DNA of 64,000 bases, taken from Dipteris shenzhenensis. Lineage: Eukaryota > Polypodiophyta > Polypodiopsida > Gleicheniales. The DNA lies in assembly GCA_047967505.1 (NCBI GenBank), contig CM106539.1, one strand, 5' to 3'. The notes beneath the pieces were generated by a model. The model did no database searches. It saw nothing but the letters and a program-made list of their open reading frames with translations, and was not told the DNA's origin. Each line of letters starts with the position of its first letter. The first letter of the stretch is position 1. Of the stretch, positions 21,771 to 33,568 are shown in pieces. Position numbers and translations under genes: made by a program.

Positions 21771-22833
21771 CCTTGCCTTCAATGTTCTTCCACGTAGCTG
21801 CGCCTTTCTCATACGCACCCAGGTTGAAGAGAGGACTTGCTGAATGAGAATTTTTACTATCTTGGAGAATAGGTTCTCTATGCAATACACAAATCGATGG
21901 TCCCTATTCAATAAGTTCCCATCTAGCTACTTCTTGGTAACGTGTTTGTGTAGGAATGTTGTAATTTCTTGGTTGTCCATAGAACAAGGTCGAAAATGCT
22001 AGTTCTTCTGAAAATTTATCTTTGCAAATGCTGAGGGGGGAGAATCCCTCAGAAGGAGCAACTATGATTGTTTTGTCCTTAAAGTCAATAACTTGTTGTG
22101 CAATGTATATACCATCCATCAATGTATCCATGTGAACATTTTTAGGGACAGCGTAGTCATTGTTGTTTGTTGCGTGTTGGTCCATACCTCTTGCAAGTAA
22201 AGTATATAGTCAATCAGTTATGGATTTAGTTTAATATTGTTCTCCTTGTACAGTGGTTTTGGCAGTAGTTCTTTCAAAGCACGTATAGTTAATGTTGGGT
22301 GTACTGTTCCACTCATGTAATTGTGTGTGTACTCAAGTTTTCATCGTATTGCAACAGTTACTGTCGAGTCGATCGTGAGAAACCTGGGAAGCACTTTTTG
22401 TGCTCTATCAACATCAGCGAGGACATTGATAATGCTTCCATACAAATCGTACTATCCATCATGTGTCAACTCTCTTATTTGAGCGAATGGAATTCGTATT
22501 GCCACTAGCCTAGCTTCAATTTCCATGTGTATGGTGTTCTGTTTGGTAGATGCACGTTTCTTCAGACAGTATGGGCACCTTGTGTTGGTGCAATTGTTTT
22601 GCACACAATGAGCATAATTTCCTTTCAGATGGATAGTTGGGCTGGCTATTTTTAACGTGTTTGTTTACAGGGACAAGGATGTCTTTTTTCTCTCTTACCA
22701 ATTGGTGTTTGAACATAAGTGATCCGCAACAAATACATGGATAGTGAGGTGTGTCATGGATGGCTTTGCTGTATTCATTTGTAAAGTGGAACTTCGTTTC
22801 CTCCGAACATCCTTTCTCGATTGTCTTGGGCAC
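21771..22833 (-). pseudogene. Helentron replicase N-terminal part (zinc-finger and DUF6570-like region)
   Basis: 22833-22516 begins with FHFTNEYSKAIHDTPHYPCI and then CCGSLMF, followed by LCSLCAKQLHQHKVP, the cysteine pairs of the Helitron N-terminal zinc finger. 22508-22300 reads LVAIRIPFAQIRELTHDG, then LYGSIINVLADVDRAQKVLP and TVTVAIRYDENL, as in the DUF6570-like region. 22185-21904 reads APSEGFSPLSICKDKFSEEL, LAFSTLFYGQPRNY and VARWELIE. A shift then gives IENLFSKIVKILIQQVLSST up to about 21770, where similarity stops. Stops and frame changes occur between blocks. Confidence 0.85.
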
Positions 22834-22856
22834 TCAAGTTCTCTATTATTGGGACT

Positions 22857-23054
22857 CTAGATATTATCATTCGTAACATGTGATGCTTCTACCAGATACT
22901 TTCTAAGTCTGTACACTTTCCTCTCTATAGCCTTGATAGTGTATTGATTTCCTTGAAGAGTGTTATGGAATAGTGTTGCAACTTCTGAAGCCGGCAAGGA
23001 GTTGTGCATTCTAACTAAATAACAGAGCTCTTCTTCATCCTTGGACCTGTCCAT
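22857..23054 (-). pseudogene. Short HTH/Myb-like relic upstream of the Helentron N-terminus
   Basis: A 65-residue frame contains ELCYLVRMHNSLPASEVATL and TIKAIERKVYRLRKYL. The helical spacing recalls a SANT/Myb-like or helix-turn-helix domain. It sits immediately upstream of the Helentron zinc-finger region on the same strand and may be its original N-terminus. No family assignment is possible by eye. Confidence 0.35.
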
Positions 23055-24027
23055 GTGATGTACACTCGAAGTTGTACTTTTCTTGTGAGAGGAAGGATTA
23101 TACGGTTTGTCAAAGTTTGATCAACTAGGATATGATAGCACCTTGCATGTCTTGATCTCTTTAGAAAAAACATTGTTGATAATGCTTTCCCATCATACTT
23201 TAATAACTTAAAGACACATTTAATGTTGTTGAGAAAAATTTTAAAATCTGAAATAGCAGCAACTTAGAATTCATAGCACTTTCAAGAAGTTGAAGAACAT
23301 TTGCCGTGGGCAATGGTTCATGGCTTTGATAATTTACTAACAACCTGTACCACACAGATGTACGATCTTCAGTGTTGTATATGCTCTCATAAATTAAACA
23401 AAACAACTATTAGAATGAATACTCTTCAAAGAAGAATGTGATGCAGTGAAGAACATTCGTATTTGATGGGTGTTTAATCTTAAACTCATTAAGTTTCATA
23501 ATGTCATACTCAGGCACGTGTGTGTTTTCATGGTCCATTTTCCTCTTTGCAGGCACAGTCACAATGCGAACAACATAGGAGAAGATGTAAAAATGAAAAA
23601 AAATTGTGCCATAAAAAACCACTTCATACAATCTCACTTTAATTACCAAAGAATGGCAAGAGGAGCAGTATTACAGCAACACGTACAGTAAAAACAACTC
23701 TCCAATCTGTAGAATCTCACTTTCATTTCCACAAAATGGCAAGAGGAGAAGTGTTAGAAGTAGTGCTTGTTGTTGGACACATATATTGTGACAGTTTCAG
23801 TAATTTTCCCAAATATTCAAAGCTTTGTCAAAGCATATGAGATAACATATTTAAATGGCAGCACTACAGTATGCTAACCCAACAACCCGTACATGATGTA
23901 TGTAGTAGACTGTACAATATTAAAAGCACAGCCTAACTGTCAGACCTAACACATTTAAAGTGGCAGAACCAAAGCATGCTTCATCTCAAAAAATTTGGGC
24001 AGCGGACTTAAAATGCAATCTGTATTA
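23055..24027. other. AT-rich stretch, no gene recognised
   Basis: Minus-strand frames at 23649-23410 (79 residues) and 23406-23200 (68 residues) could be worn exons of a captured gene, but neither shows a motif. CCAATCTGTAGAATCTCACT near 23702 partly repeats sequence near 23627. Confidence 0.35.
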
Positions 24028-24268
24028 CAATAACACTATATCAGGGAATTTTAGAATTCCCAACATGGTTAAGATTTGGCCATATGGTCAAATATAACCC
24101 ATTCATTGGGAGTGGAATCCACCCTAAAAATTGTAATAGAATTTACGGAGTCCTCTGAGGTCCCACTTTAAAATAAGGGGCCAAGGTTTGGCCACATGGT
24201 CAAATCTTAACCCATTATTTGAAAGTGGGACTTTGGAGATTCCCAAATTCTCTAATATAGTGTTCAAT
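24028..24268. mobile_element. MITE with ~25-base terminal inverted repeats and CAAT target duplication
   Basis: The element is 24032-24264 (233 bases). The left end AACACTATATCAGGGAATTT pairs with the right end, whose reverse complement is AACACTATATTAGAGAATTT. It is flanked by CAAT on both sides (24028-24031 and 24265-24268). Further in, GGTTAAGATTTGGCCATATG on the left and GGTTAAGATTTGACCATGTG on the reversed right also match, so inverted similarity reaches deep into the element. It has no coding capacity. Superfamily cannot be fixed from a 4-base duplication alone. Confidence 0.8.
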
Positions 24269-24928
24269 CATGGTACCAGCTAAATGAAATGAAACAATTT
24301 ATGTTTGTTGTGCCTCAAACTTCTTCATTGACATATTAAATTGACATCACATAATTCAAGTATGATCTGCTCGAGTTCAAAATTAGATTGAAGATACAAA
24401 CAAGGGTGCAAAAATATATTGACAGAGGTACAACAACACAAAGGCAAAGTCATTTTATTTGTCGCAAGCCATAAAGTTTGTACAACTAACTGTTCACACA
24501 GTTTCTGCACATACGTCAACCCAAAACAGAAGTGACCATTCCTATATGTGGGAAACCACTTGTAACGTGAGACTATGCTTGATGTCCAACAAAAGCGAGC
24601 ATATTTAGACAATGCTAGCAGCATGGAGCTCCAGGAATGGCGTGCCTATCCAGAGAAGAGAGTCCACATGGTTCCCGCGAATCTGAACAACAACATCAGA
24701 TGCATCCGACAAGAGGATCTGGTTGGCACGGAGTCACAAGTAAAATAGAAAGGATGACTTGGTTCACGGCTAACTTGTACACCACCACAAGAAGCTCATT
24801 GGTAATCAATAAGCTATGCATTTAGATGAGTGAAATGTAGCACGTCTGTCACCTACATTAATAAAGAAAGGAAACATTGAGCACGAGAGCATTGTGTACA
24901 TAGGAAAGAACTTTGTAATCCCAAAATA

Positions 24929-25906
24929 TTATACCATCCGCCTGTACCCCAAGACCGAAACTTGGCTAGTGAATGCCTCCTGGAGTTCCACTCTCTTTTG
25001 CCCATCTGGAATCTCAGCTGTAATAGTAAAGTCAAAAAAACCAAACCCGTTCTTGCCACGCATGTATGAGACATTTCTTAGAGTGTACATGACAATGCCC
25101 TCTTCATGGTACTCTTGGATTAAACGTGACAGCACATTCTTGCGCTTGCCAAAAAGGTGGAGATGAAACAAGATGTTTTAAAAAAATCAAATTAACCACT
25201 TAGCGCAGAGGACGTTGCCTACAAAACATTACCTATGACAGCCTGAAGATACTTACAATCGCTCGATCTTCATGCAGAGGGCCATCAGCTTTTGTCAAGC
25301 TATCCACATCAGCCTTTATTATCACAAAGGCTATGGTACCAACAACTGTGGAGATTTTTCCTCTAGCTGTTCGAACAATTGATGATGCGCAACAGACATA
25401 GCAGGCAATTGTGGTCACCTTCAAACAGTTCACCTCTGATGACATTTGTAGTAGCATCTACATGGAGAGAAAAGTTGTAGGTTCCACCTCCACCAGCAGT
25501 TTTTTTCACAATGGTGGGACCCTCGATCTGTCAATGACTAGGGTGTCTCTATACTGGGGAACATACACATGTGGCACAACCAAAGTGATAGTGTCGCAAT
25601 TGTCACTGTCAATGAAATTGGCCCTCAAACATGTGGGGTATGATGCCTCCCTAGCCTTATAGGTACTATACTTGACCAACAATCTCCCCTCGAATGCAAC
25701 TGAACAATTCACAGCATTGAAAGTGCATTCCTGCCTTGTACAAAGTTAGGTGGAGTAGCAATTAGAGCTGTTGTGTTGCGCTCAGGTACTCGTAGGGGAG
25801 GCTGACCAATGGACCTAGCTATAGGATCGCTCAAAGAATTCACTTCATTGGACGTTTTAGTTTTCACTTGGGAGTTTTTACTTGCTACAAGTACATGTAC
25901 ATCCAC
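24929..25906 (-). pseudogene. Unrecognised captured or TE gene relic, possibly OB-fold-like
   Basis: Pieces at 25906-25709, 25712-25506, 25457-25233 and 25171-24929 follow one another on the minus strand. Shifted frames overlap at 25709. The second has NCSVAFEGRLLVKYSTYKAR and then DNCDTITLVVPHVYVPQYRD; the third has CYVCCASSIVRTARGKI; the fourth has FGFFDFTITAEIPDGQ. The strand-rich pattern could be OB-fold-like, which would make it a degraded RPA-like protein, a known Helitron passenger. I cannot confirm this. It lies 2 kb upstream of the Helentron N-terminus on the same strand. Confidence 0.3.
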
Positions 25907-27179
25907 ATTAGAACATCAAACAAAAAAGTAAGACCTCTTGCACAGGGTATTGTGTCTCTCTAATAATAGCAATTAGAGAGAGCAAGACCTATGGAATCTA
26001 CAATACATATAGGCTTAAAGCCAATAATACCAAGAAGTACAAGGTGTTCAATAATCTGACAAACAGAAAATTCTGTTTGGAGTCTTAATCATGACAAATA
26101 GATTAGTAGTCCTCTCCCCAGTATAAATGAATGCAAATTAAACACCACAGATTCAGTAAACAATGTCCATAAGTGATAGAGAAGAGGGAAATCAATTTAA
26201 AAATCAGTAAATTCACTGGCATAAGTGAACACGTACATTTAAAGCATGGTAAATAGCCACTAGCTCGAAACAACCAATTTATTACATAGCACAACATCTA
26301 TTCACAAGTTTTCCTGTCCAAGATGTCTACTACATCACTTTGTGCTTTCAAAGTGCATTCAAAAGGAAAAATCTGTTGTCAAAAACACCTAATGGAAAGA
26401 GCTCCTTGTCACACAAGCAACCACTGATTTATCACTGCATGTACTATATTTGCAACAGTAACCACAAATCCTACAATTTTTGTAAAAAAATCCTGCAGAG
26501 AAGGAGACAATTACGCCCCACTGTTACTATGTTTCTTGGCCGAAGCTCTCAAAGTCATAGAGTACAACAAATACACAAGGTTCAAAATTCCTTACCTTCA
26601 GGATACACTTGCCTGGCCACTGCAAGAAAAGCTTTCCTCAGTGACTTCACACTGCTAGAGTTCCTTATGCCTCCTAACCTTCAAAGCTTTCGAGTACGGT
26701 GTCATGATCAGTGGTGCGTTTGAGGAAGCTATATCCTCGACTCCACAATAAGAAATTGACAATTAAAAAGCGCTTCTAACACAATGCGCATTCGTGATAC
26801 CAAGACATAGCACAATTGCTAAAGAGACATACCTTCATTATTGTTCAAGCAAAACTTCGATGATTGACCAAGTTCCCTTGCTGCGCTTAGCGGTGATAAG
26901 CCTGTGCCATCAGAGCTAGTGAACATTCCAAATAAACACCACAAAAGATTTTTAAAAACGGAATAACTTCTGGAAATGCAGTGTACTTACCCCTGAACAC
27001 GCTGCTACCTTCATCACAGCAAATGGTCATTGCTGCTCAACAGGTTTATCGTTAAAGGTGGTTGTCCCTTTGACGAAAGAACGTGACAACGGACTGTAGC
27101 CTGCACCCTCTACAGGAAGAAGTGCGTTCAAAAATTACAACATCTTCTCATGCACGGATCAGTTCAAATAGTTTTGGAA
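25907..27179. other. No gene recognised
   Basis: This is AT-rich sequence with many stops on both strands. A plus-strand frame at 26340-26723 (127 residues) has unremarkable composition and no motif, and I treat it as chance. Confidence 0.45.
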
Positions 27180-28080
27180 TGATCAGAAAACCTGTTCTGA
27201 ACATTAGAAAAATTGGATATTAAAAGACACCCTCCAAACGAGCTATTGTTCACCAATGTTACACCATCCAATGCTACAACACACACAACAGCAGCATAGG
27301 CCATCAAAAGGTATGAACAAGCTACTGTTCTATAATGTGGAAACAGTCTGCTGTTCTATAATTCCATACCATATAGATTCAAGGACCTTGCAATAGGTTT
27401 GAGGTAGAGGTAGGGGAAAATAGGTACCCAGGCATATGGAAATGAACGTGAAACAGTTCAAACTCAAAAACCTATTCTGAACATCAGAAAAATTGGATGC
27501 AACAGGACAGCCTCCGAGCAAGCTACTCTTCACAAATGCTCCTAAATTACAACAGACTATTATACCATCCAATGCTACAACACACACAATCATAAAAAGT
27601 CAAACTTGAAGGGTCGGGTGGAAGGAATAAGCAATGTTCCTTTCATCACTAAAAAGCATAGGACTAAGGTACTTACAAGTGTGCCCCTTCTTCCTAAACT
27701 CTACAATAATCTTCTCTCCATTCATGCTATTATGAAGAATAGAACGAAAGTAAAGCTGTCAAGGATTCAAGATCCTTGATAAGAAAAGGAAAGTGGTTAC
27801 ACAAGGAATAGCCTTTACAAGATCAAGACAACCACGATCAAATTCTTGCGCTAAAGCTACTACATGTGCTGCAAAACTTAATCTTTGTACAAGGGACTAC
27901 CTCTTGCATTATTGAGGTATGCAGTTCATGGTTATCTCCGCTTGGGTTTGTATGAACAAACTGTTGTTCTATGATGTGAGACCATACAAATTCAAAGGCA
28001 TTAGCAACATATTTAAGGTAGAGGTAGGGGAAAATAAGGGACCCAGGCATATGGCAATAAACGAGATTAGCCAAACAGCA
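27180..28080. repeat. Diverged direct repeats of ~295 and ~605 bases period
   Basis: GAACATTAGAAAAATTGGAT near 27199 recurs as GAACATCAGAAAAATTGGAT near 27479. Each is followed by CACCCTCC or CAGCCTCC, and later by CCATCCAATGCTACAACACA. Separately, AGGTAGAGGTAGGGGAAAAT occurs near 27402 and near 28015, each followed by ACCCAGGCATATGG and preceded by a ..ATTCAA(A)GG segment. The pattern looks like old tandem duplication inside a non-coding TE or passenger gene. Confidence 0.7.
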
Positions 28081-28489
28081 ATTTAGAAAATCAACAACCA
28101 ATAAGAGTATAATTCTAGCGTTGAGGCAAGTCACATCCGTGGCCACGGCACAAGTAAAGTCAGAAGCAAACATATGTTGCAAGTGCCGTCCCACCTTTTG
28201 GTATCATGCAAGAAAAAGGGCAAGTTTTGAACCAATTCATTAAAAAAATGTTTGGTGCAACGACCCAACACTATCATTCATAAAAATCTCGGGAGGCTCA
28301 CCGCATGTTCAACTTTCAAACACAAACATGAACATTTAACGACTATTACACAAAAGAATAAATCAAGAATACGACAGCTGGACTCAAAATTAGTGTCACA
28401 ACATTTCTCATCGACGGCGTTATCAAACTTCCTCTCCACATCTGCCAAAGGGAAACCAGAAACAACGCAAGTAAGGAATGAAACGAAAT

Positions 28490-29240
28490 CAATATGAACG
28501 AAGGGAAGGAATATCAATGAAGGGAAGCGAATAAATGAGAAACCTCTAACAAAGGTGGAACTTTTCGTCTCCATGGGCTGCACGGAGGGATCAACTTTGT
28601 TGCTGCCTTCCATCCTCCACACAAACGCTGAAGCAAACACTAACAAGCAAAGAACCACACAGTGCCATCGCAGCAGGGGAGCACATACCTTTAAGTAGAT
28701 ACCTAGAAAAATCTCCACACAGGCCCCCAATTGCACATAGCCCGCCAAAGATCCATACCCATAACGCACACAGCATCTGCTGAGCCACGGGCGTCTTGTA
28801 CACCCCCAATCCCTGACCTCCCTCCAAGAATGAACGAGGAAATGCTAGATACCCAAAACACCACAAATCCACCAACCTCAACAGAGCCCGCCAAACAAAC
28901 ACAGCATCTCTACCCTTCCAAATTGCCACAGCATCCGCTGAGCCATGGGACTCCTCCACACACACAATCCCTGATACACACGCCACCATGCGAGTATCCC
29001 AGACATCACTGTGCACATAGGCAAGATAATCCAGTGTAATAACTATTTCCATGTGCATAGTCGAGCCTGACAGCAGATTCACCACGAAGACTGCCATGCA
29101 CAGAGCGATTCCATCCGTAGACTGCCATGCATACTGACAACACTTTAGCCAATAAGAAAACACATGATTAATAAAACCAAAATAATCCATGATTTTCTCT
29201 TTGCCACCAAAACGTATGCTAAGGCCTACCCATTGGGGGC
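28490..29240. repeat. Region with ~160-base direct repeat
   Basis: ACAGCATCTGCTGAGCCACG near 28769 recurs as ACAGCATCCGCTGAGCCATG near 28930. Each is followed within about 25 bases by CAATCCCTGA. Another pair, CAGAGCCCGCCAAACAAACA and CATAGCCCGCCAAAGATCCA, has similar spacing. A 199-residue minus-strand frame (29190-28591) crosses these repeats and probably reflects them, not a gene. Confidence 0.55.
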
Positions 29241-29332
29241 ACAGGCCAGAAAAGAACTAGCACATTGAAAAATGCAAAATGAGAGGGTTGATGGAGCTTT
29301 GAGTTGGAACTGAGAGTCTCAGCCCAAGGTGC

Positions 29333-31061
29333 TTGCAGGCTGAGCGTTTAGGGTATGGATCTGAGGTGAGGAAAAGAGGTCTGAAACGTGTCAAGGAGAT
29401 GGTCTCTGAGGATCCCGAGTATTCTGTGAGTGAAGAGAGTGGGGGTGAGAATATCGAGGTGGGTGTCAATCACGTGGAAAAAGTATGGAGATTCATCTCA
29501 CGCAAAGAAAGTGGCCAAGAAGAAGCAGAGCAACTTCTCTCCACTTGAAGATCAAGAAGTTTCGAGGCCCCTGCATGAAGAATTAGACAAGAGAGACAAA
29601 GCAAGTGTCACACTATGGAGTGTGAAGTCATGATGGATGTGGTTAAGCCGGAGCTCACGTGGTAGATTATACCTTTTCTTCACTGGTAGAGTTCCGCGAC
29701 TATGGTGGAGCTAGGCGAGTTAATCACTTATGAGTTTGATGTTCTACCGAGTTGGTATGTTGCTAAGTTTTGGAAAGAGGTTTCTTTTTGCTTCGATGTG
29801 TTGAGGAGGATGTTCAAGATGAGTTGGCAACCAGGTGGTTTTGTTTGCTGGTGCAGTTGTTCTTCCAATACCCTGGAATCTAGCTTTCAGTTATCTTTAG
29901 GGATTGTCCAGTTTGGGTGGACTTCCCTTGCTTTCCATCATGGTTGCATGGAGGTTTTAAGTGACAAGATTGCAGTGTCTTTGGGCAAGGTGCTTCATAT
30001 TCCCCCATGGGCTTATTCAAAGTTTAGAGTGAAGCGTGCCTCGATCCTATGGGATTGAGGCCAAAACACACCAGATTCCTTATGAGTACGTCTTCCAATG
30101 GAATGTCTATGGAGATCAAAGTTTGGTTTGGTCCATTTGCGGACTCGTGCTTCGTTTGTAAGCAGACAACTCACTTTGCTCACAACTTTTCGTCTAGGCT
30201 TTCAAAATCTAGTGGTTCCCAAAACGAAAAGCTAGAGGAGAAGCCTTTGAACAATGGGAGATTGGAGGAAAAGGAGAACAAGGAGGCAGGTCATTAAGAT
30301 GGTGTGGCACAGGTGTAGGCAAGAGAACAAGGTAGTAAGGTTCATTCTAAAATTGGTTTGCAAGCTAGAGTTGGCTCATCCGAGGACTCATGGACAGTTA
30401 TTGGTAGAAATGTTCAAGCTCTTCGGCCTACATAGATTAACCAGCATATAGACGTTTCTTCTCAGGTTTCATTTGTGCAGTCTCAGTAGGCTCAACAATT
30501 TTTTAAGTTTGTGCCATCCATGGAAGTGGCTAAGGATGATGGGCCATCTCAGATGGTCGCCCGTCTAATATTCCTTTGAGCGAGGTCAAAGATGAAGATC
30601 ATTTATAGTCACAAGTTGAAGATATTCTTGATCCAAATCACAAGAAAGATTGCTAGACGACAAGCCAAGAGAGCATGCAATTTTACAGGAGTCTTCCTCA
30701 AAAGGGAACAGCAAGAGTCCGAAAAGAATACCTAAAAAGTTCAAGGAGTTGGTCAGGGGTGCTAGTAGTAGTAAGGAAAATAGATTTAATTTCATTAGAG
30801 ATGCATACAAAGTCATGTCTCAACTCGAATCACAGTAAAGAGAGTCGGGGAGGTGTGGTGAAGGGTGTGAGGATTTTATCATGGAACCTGAGAGGATGCT
30901 GTGGGAAAGTCAAGCAAGTAGGATGTGTGAGGTTAATCAAGAAAGTAAATCCCGATATCATTTTTCTACAAGAACTTAAATGTGGGGAGACTGATGTGTT
31001 ATGGTTCACCCTGTCGCCCTCTATTAATATCCATAGAGTACATTCGCAGAATGCATGGTAA
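29333..31061 (+). pseudogene. L1-like LINE relic: ORF1 and start of endonuclease
   Basis: The order follows a plant L1-type LINE. An N-terminal acidic segment lies at 29333-29548. A nucleic-acid-binding region at about 29700-30060 has VWVDFPCFPSWLHG in one frame, the usual position of the DUF4283-type motif. A zinc knuckle at about 30120-30180 reads CFVCKQTTHFAHNF, with the last Cys changed to Phe. The start of the endonuclease domain at about 30850-31061 reads RILSWNLRGCCGKVKQ, then NPDIIFLQELKCGETD, with the metal-binding Asn and Glu. The reverse transcriptase is absent; sequence ends where the Copia LTR region begins. Stops and frame shifts are frequent. Confidence 0.8.
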
Positions 31062-31299
31062 TGAGTGATTAGAGGTGATTAGTCTTCATGATTTACTTCA
31101 ATGGTCACATCCATGGAGGGAGTACAGTTACAGGGGTTTGAGCCACAAATGGCTCAAGATCGACCTCACCACTCCAGGTTTTGAGCCTCACATCCAGGTT
31201 TAGAGCCTCAAATGGCTTAGGACTTGGATGGGCAAGGTTAACACAAGCACTATTTGGGACCCCCAGTTAGGAACCCCTCCTAATGCCAGGTTTGTCCCA

Positions 31300-31674
31300 A
31301 GCACTCTTATATGGTTAACACTAGTGCTATTTTCGACACACGGAGAGATGTAACAAATAGAAGAGAGAAAGAAATGATATAGAAGACGCCTTGACACCCT
31401 ATGGGCCCAAGAGCCTTATGAATGTAAAGAAAGGGAGAATGCAAAAAGGAAAAGGGTTGGCCCTCCCTTCAAAAGGTGACTTGTATAAAGGGCCAAATGT
31501 TGACTTGATAGCGGAAGTGAGAGAGGGAGAGAGAGAGGAGTGCACACGATATAGCTACCTGTACACTAATTGTATTCCATGGAAAATAGGAATATATACA
31601 TGGACCCCTTAGGGTTAGGGTTAGGGTTTGTCCCATAACCCCTATGGTGTAATTTACACACACCATTCTCAACA
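31300..31674 (-). repeat. Copia 3' LTR (far end not fixed)
   Basis: On the minus strand the polypurine tract TTTAAGAGGGGG is followed directly by TGTTGAGAATGGTG, a typical Copia LTR start, placing the LTR border at 31674. Within it, plus strand 31607-31631 holds three telomere-like TTAGGG units. The low end is undetermined and lies somewhere in 31070-31330. A second PPT-like run (AAGAGGGGGAAGTGAACG) occurs at about 31855, between the gene and this border. No matching 5' LTR is present in the window. Confidence 0.7.
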
Positions 31675-31898
31675 CCCCCTCTTAAATTGCACCTCATAAG
31701 AAGAGGGTGCTTTACAAAGCACAATTTTTGGATTTTTTGAATGTTGCATAACAGCAACAGAAATAAAGATAAAAAAAGATGCACAAGAGTGCAAAAAGAG
31801 CACAACGGAAAAAGTATGTACAAAGGTGTACAACTTAGCGTTCACTTCCCCCTCTTAAGTTGCAATTGGTGTTGCAATTGGTGAAGACCAAGCTAATG

Positions 31899-33568
31899 TC
31901 AAAAGTGTGCAAACTTATCAAAAGAAAGTGGCTTGGTGAAGATATCTGCGACTTGTTCTTGTGTTGGATAATGTATCAAGTCGATTTCTTCACTAAGAAT
32001 TTTCTCACAAATGAAGTGATAATGCACTTCAATGTGTTTTGTTCTAGCATGAAACGTTGGGTTCTTTGCCAGTTGAATGTTGCTCATATTATCTGAATAG
32101 AGCAGAGTAGGGTCTCCAGAAAGTATCTCAATCTCTAAAAGAAGCCTTCTAAACCAATTTGCTTCACATGTTGCATTGGTGGATCCTCTATTCTCTGCTT
32201 CGGTGGAAGACAATGCCACTATTGGTTGCCTTGACAAAGCTACAGAGCCAACACTAAAGTAGTATCCACTCGTGGATCTTCTGTCATTTACATTTCCTGC
32301 CCAATCAGCAAATGTGTATCGATGGAAGTGTAAGTCGGATGACCTGGCATAATGTAGTCCATGATCCCATGTACCATGAAGGTATCTGAGTACTCTCTTT
32401 GCTGCAAGGAGATGAGTCTTCTTGGGATTTTGCATGAATTGGCTGAACATACCAACTGCATAGAAGCCCGGTGATAGTCAAATAGATCATGCTACCAATG
32501 AGTTGTCTATATTGTAGAGGATCTGAAGCTAGAGAAATGTCAAGTGGTGACAACTTGATATTGCATTCCATAGGAGTAGGGAGTGGCTTTCTTGCAGTCA
32601 TGTAGATGAAACTGCTTAAGTACCTTTTGAGTGTACTTTCCCAGAGAAAGTGTTATCCTTGTGCCATCTCTCCATATTTCTATACCAATAAAATCATGGA
32701 GTTCTCCTATATCCTTCATGTCAAACTCAAAGGTGAGGTGACTCTTTGTTTCTGAGATGAGATCTCCATTGGAGCCAGTGATGATCAAGTCATCAACATA
32801 GAGCACTACAAGAAGGATGTCTTCTGTAGTCTTTCTGATGTAAAGAGATCAATCTGAGTTTGATGGTGGCTGAAAACCAGATGTCAGAAAGTGACGATGA
32901 ATCCTTGCATTCCATGCACGAGGAGCCTCTTTCAAACCATACAGTGATTTCTGCAACCTGTAGACCTTTTGTTCCATCCCAGTAACAACATATCCTAAAG
33001 GCTGTATCATGTAGATTTTCTCATCTAGAAAACCATTGAGGAAGGCATTCTTCACATCCATCTGGTGGATGGGCCAATAAAAGTGAGCTGCAAGAGCTAT
33101 GGTTGTCCTGATGGTAGTCATCTTTGCAACACGTGCAAAGGTCTCCTCATAATATATGCCATACTCTTGGGCATATCCTTGGCTACCAACCTAGTATCGG
33201 TCAACCTCAACAGCTAAGTTGAGTTTTACTTTGTAAACTCATTTGCATCCTATGGGCTTCTTCTCTGCAGGAAGATCTATCAAGGTCCAAGTCTAGTTCT
33301 TGAGAAGAGCATTGTACTCTTCATCCATTGCATGTTGCCACTCAGGGACTTGCACTGCATCTTCAAAGGAGGTTGGCTCATCAAACTCCATCACTTTGGC
33401 CATGAATGCATAGTTGCTCTTGTAGGTCCACCTCTCAGGTGTCTTTCGATCATGAGCAAATCTTCTAAGATTGGAAGTGGAACTTTTAGGAATCTCAGTG
33501 ATGACCGTGGTAGTTTCTATATCCATTATGTTAAGAACCTTTTCTTTGCCTTTACTCTGAGTGGTCAC
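31899..33568 (-). pseudogene. Copia (Ty1/copia) pol: reverse transcriptase and RNase H, 5'-truncated
   Basis: Read on the minus strand: 33568-33293 is the linker between integrase and reverse transcriptase (FEDAVQVPEWQHAMDEEYNA). 33290-33130 contains a KWVYKVK-like block. 33121-32849 holds the RT start (HQMDVKNAFLNGFLDEKIYM, then YGLKEAPRAW). 32806-32540 has LYVDDLIITG, the catalytic YVDD block, and FEFDMKDIGELHDFIGIEI. 32450-31899 is RNase H (YTFADWAGNVNDRRSTSGY, then VALSSTEAE and ADIFTKPL). Several frameshifts and stops break it. Gag, protease and integrase are missing upstream of 33.6 kb. Confidence 0.92.

Larger units (their letters stand above)
10831..22833 (-). mobile_element. Degraded Helentron-type element, split by about 8 kb of other DNA
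   Basis: Read on the minus strand, the Helitron protein order is visible. First come an N-terminal zinc-finger-like region and the DUF6570-like region (22833 to about 21770). After a break at about 21.8-13.9 kb come the conserved region before the helicase (13.9-12.9 kb), a PIF1-type helicase (12.85-11.5 kb), and finally an AP-endonuclease-like domain (11.5-10.8 kb). A C-terminal endonuclease is the mark of Helentron/Helitron2-type elements. Many stops and frameshifts show it is dead. The HUH replication-nuclease motif normally found in the middle is not visible and was probably lost or displaced at the break. Termini were not resolved. Confidence 0.8.

Noticed and set aside
28591-29190. A 199-residue minus-strand open frame
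   Set aside because: It spans a ~160-base internal repeat and reads as hydrophobic, Cys- and Gly-rich filler. I see no domain and no family.
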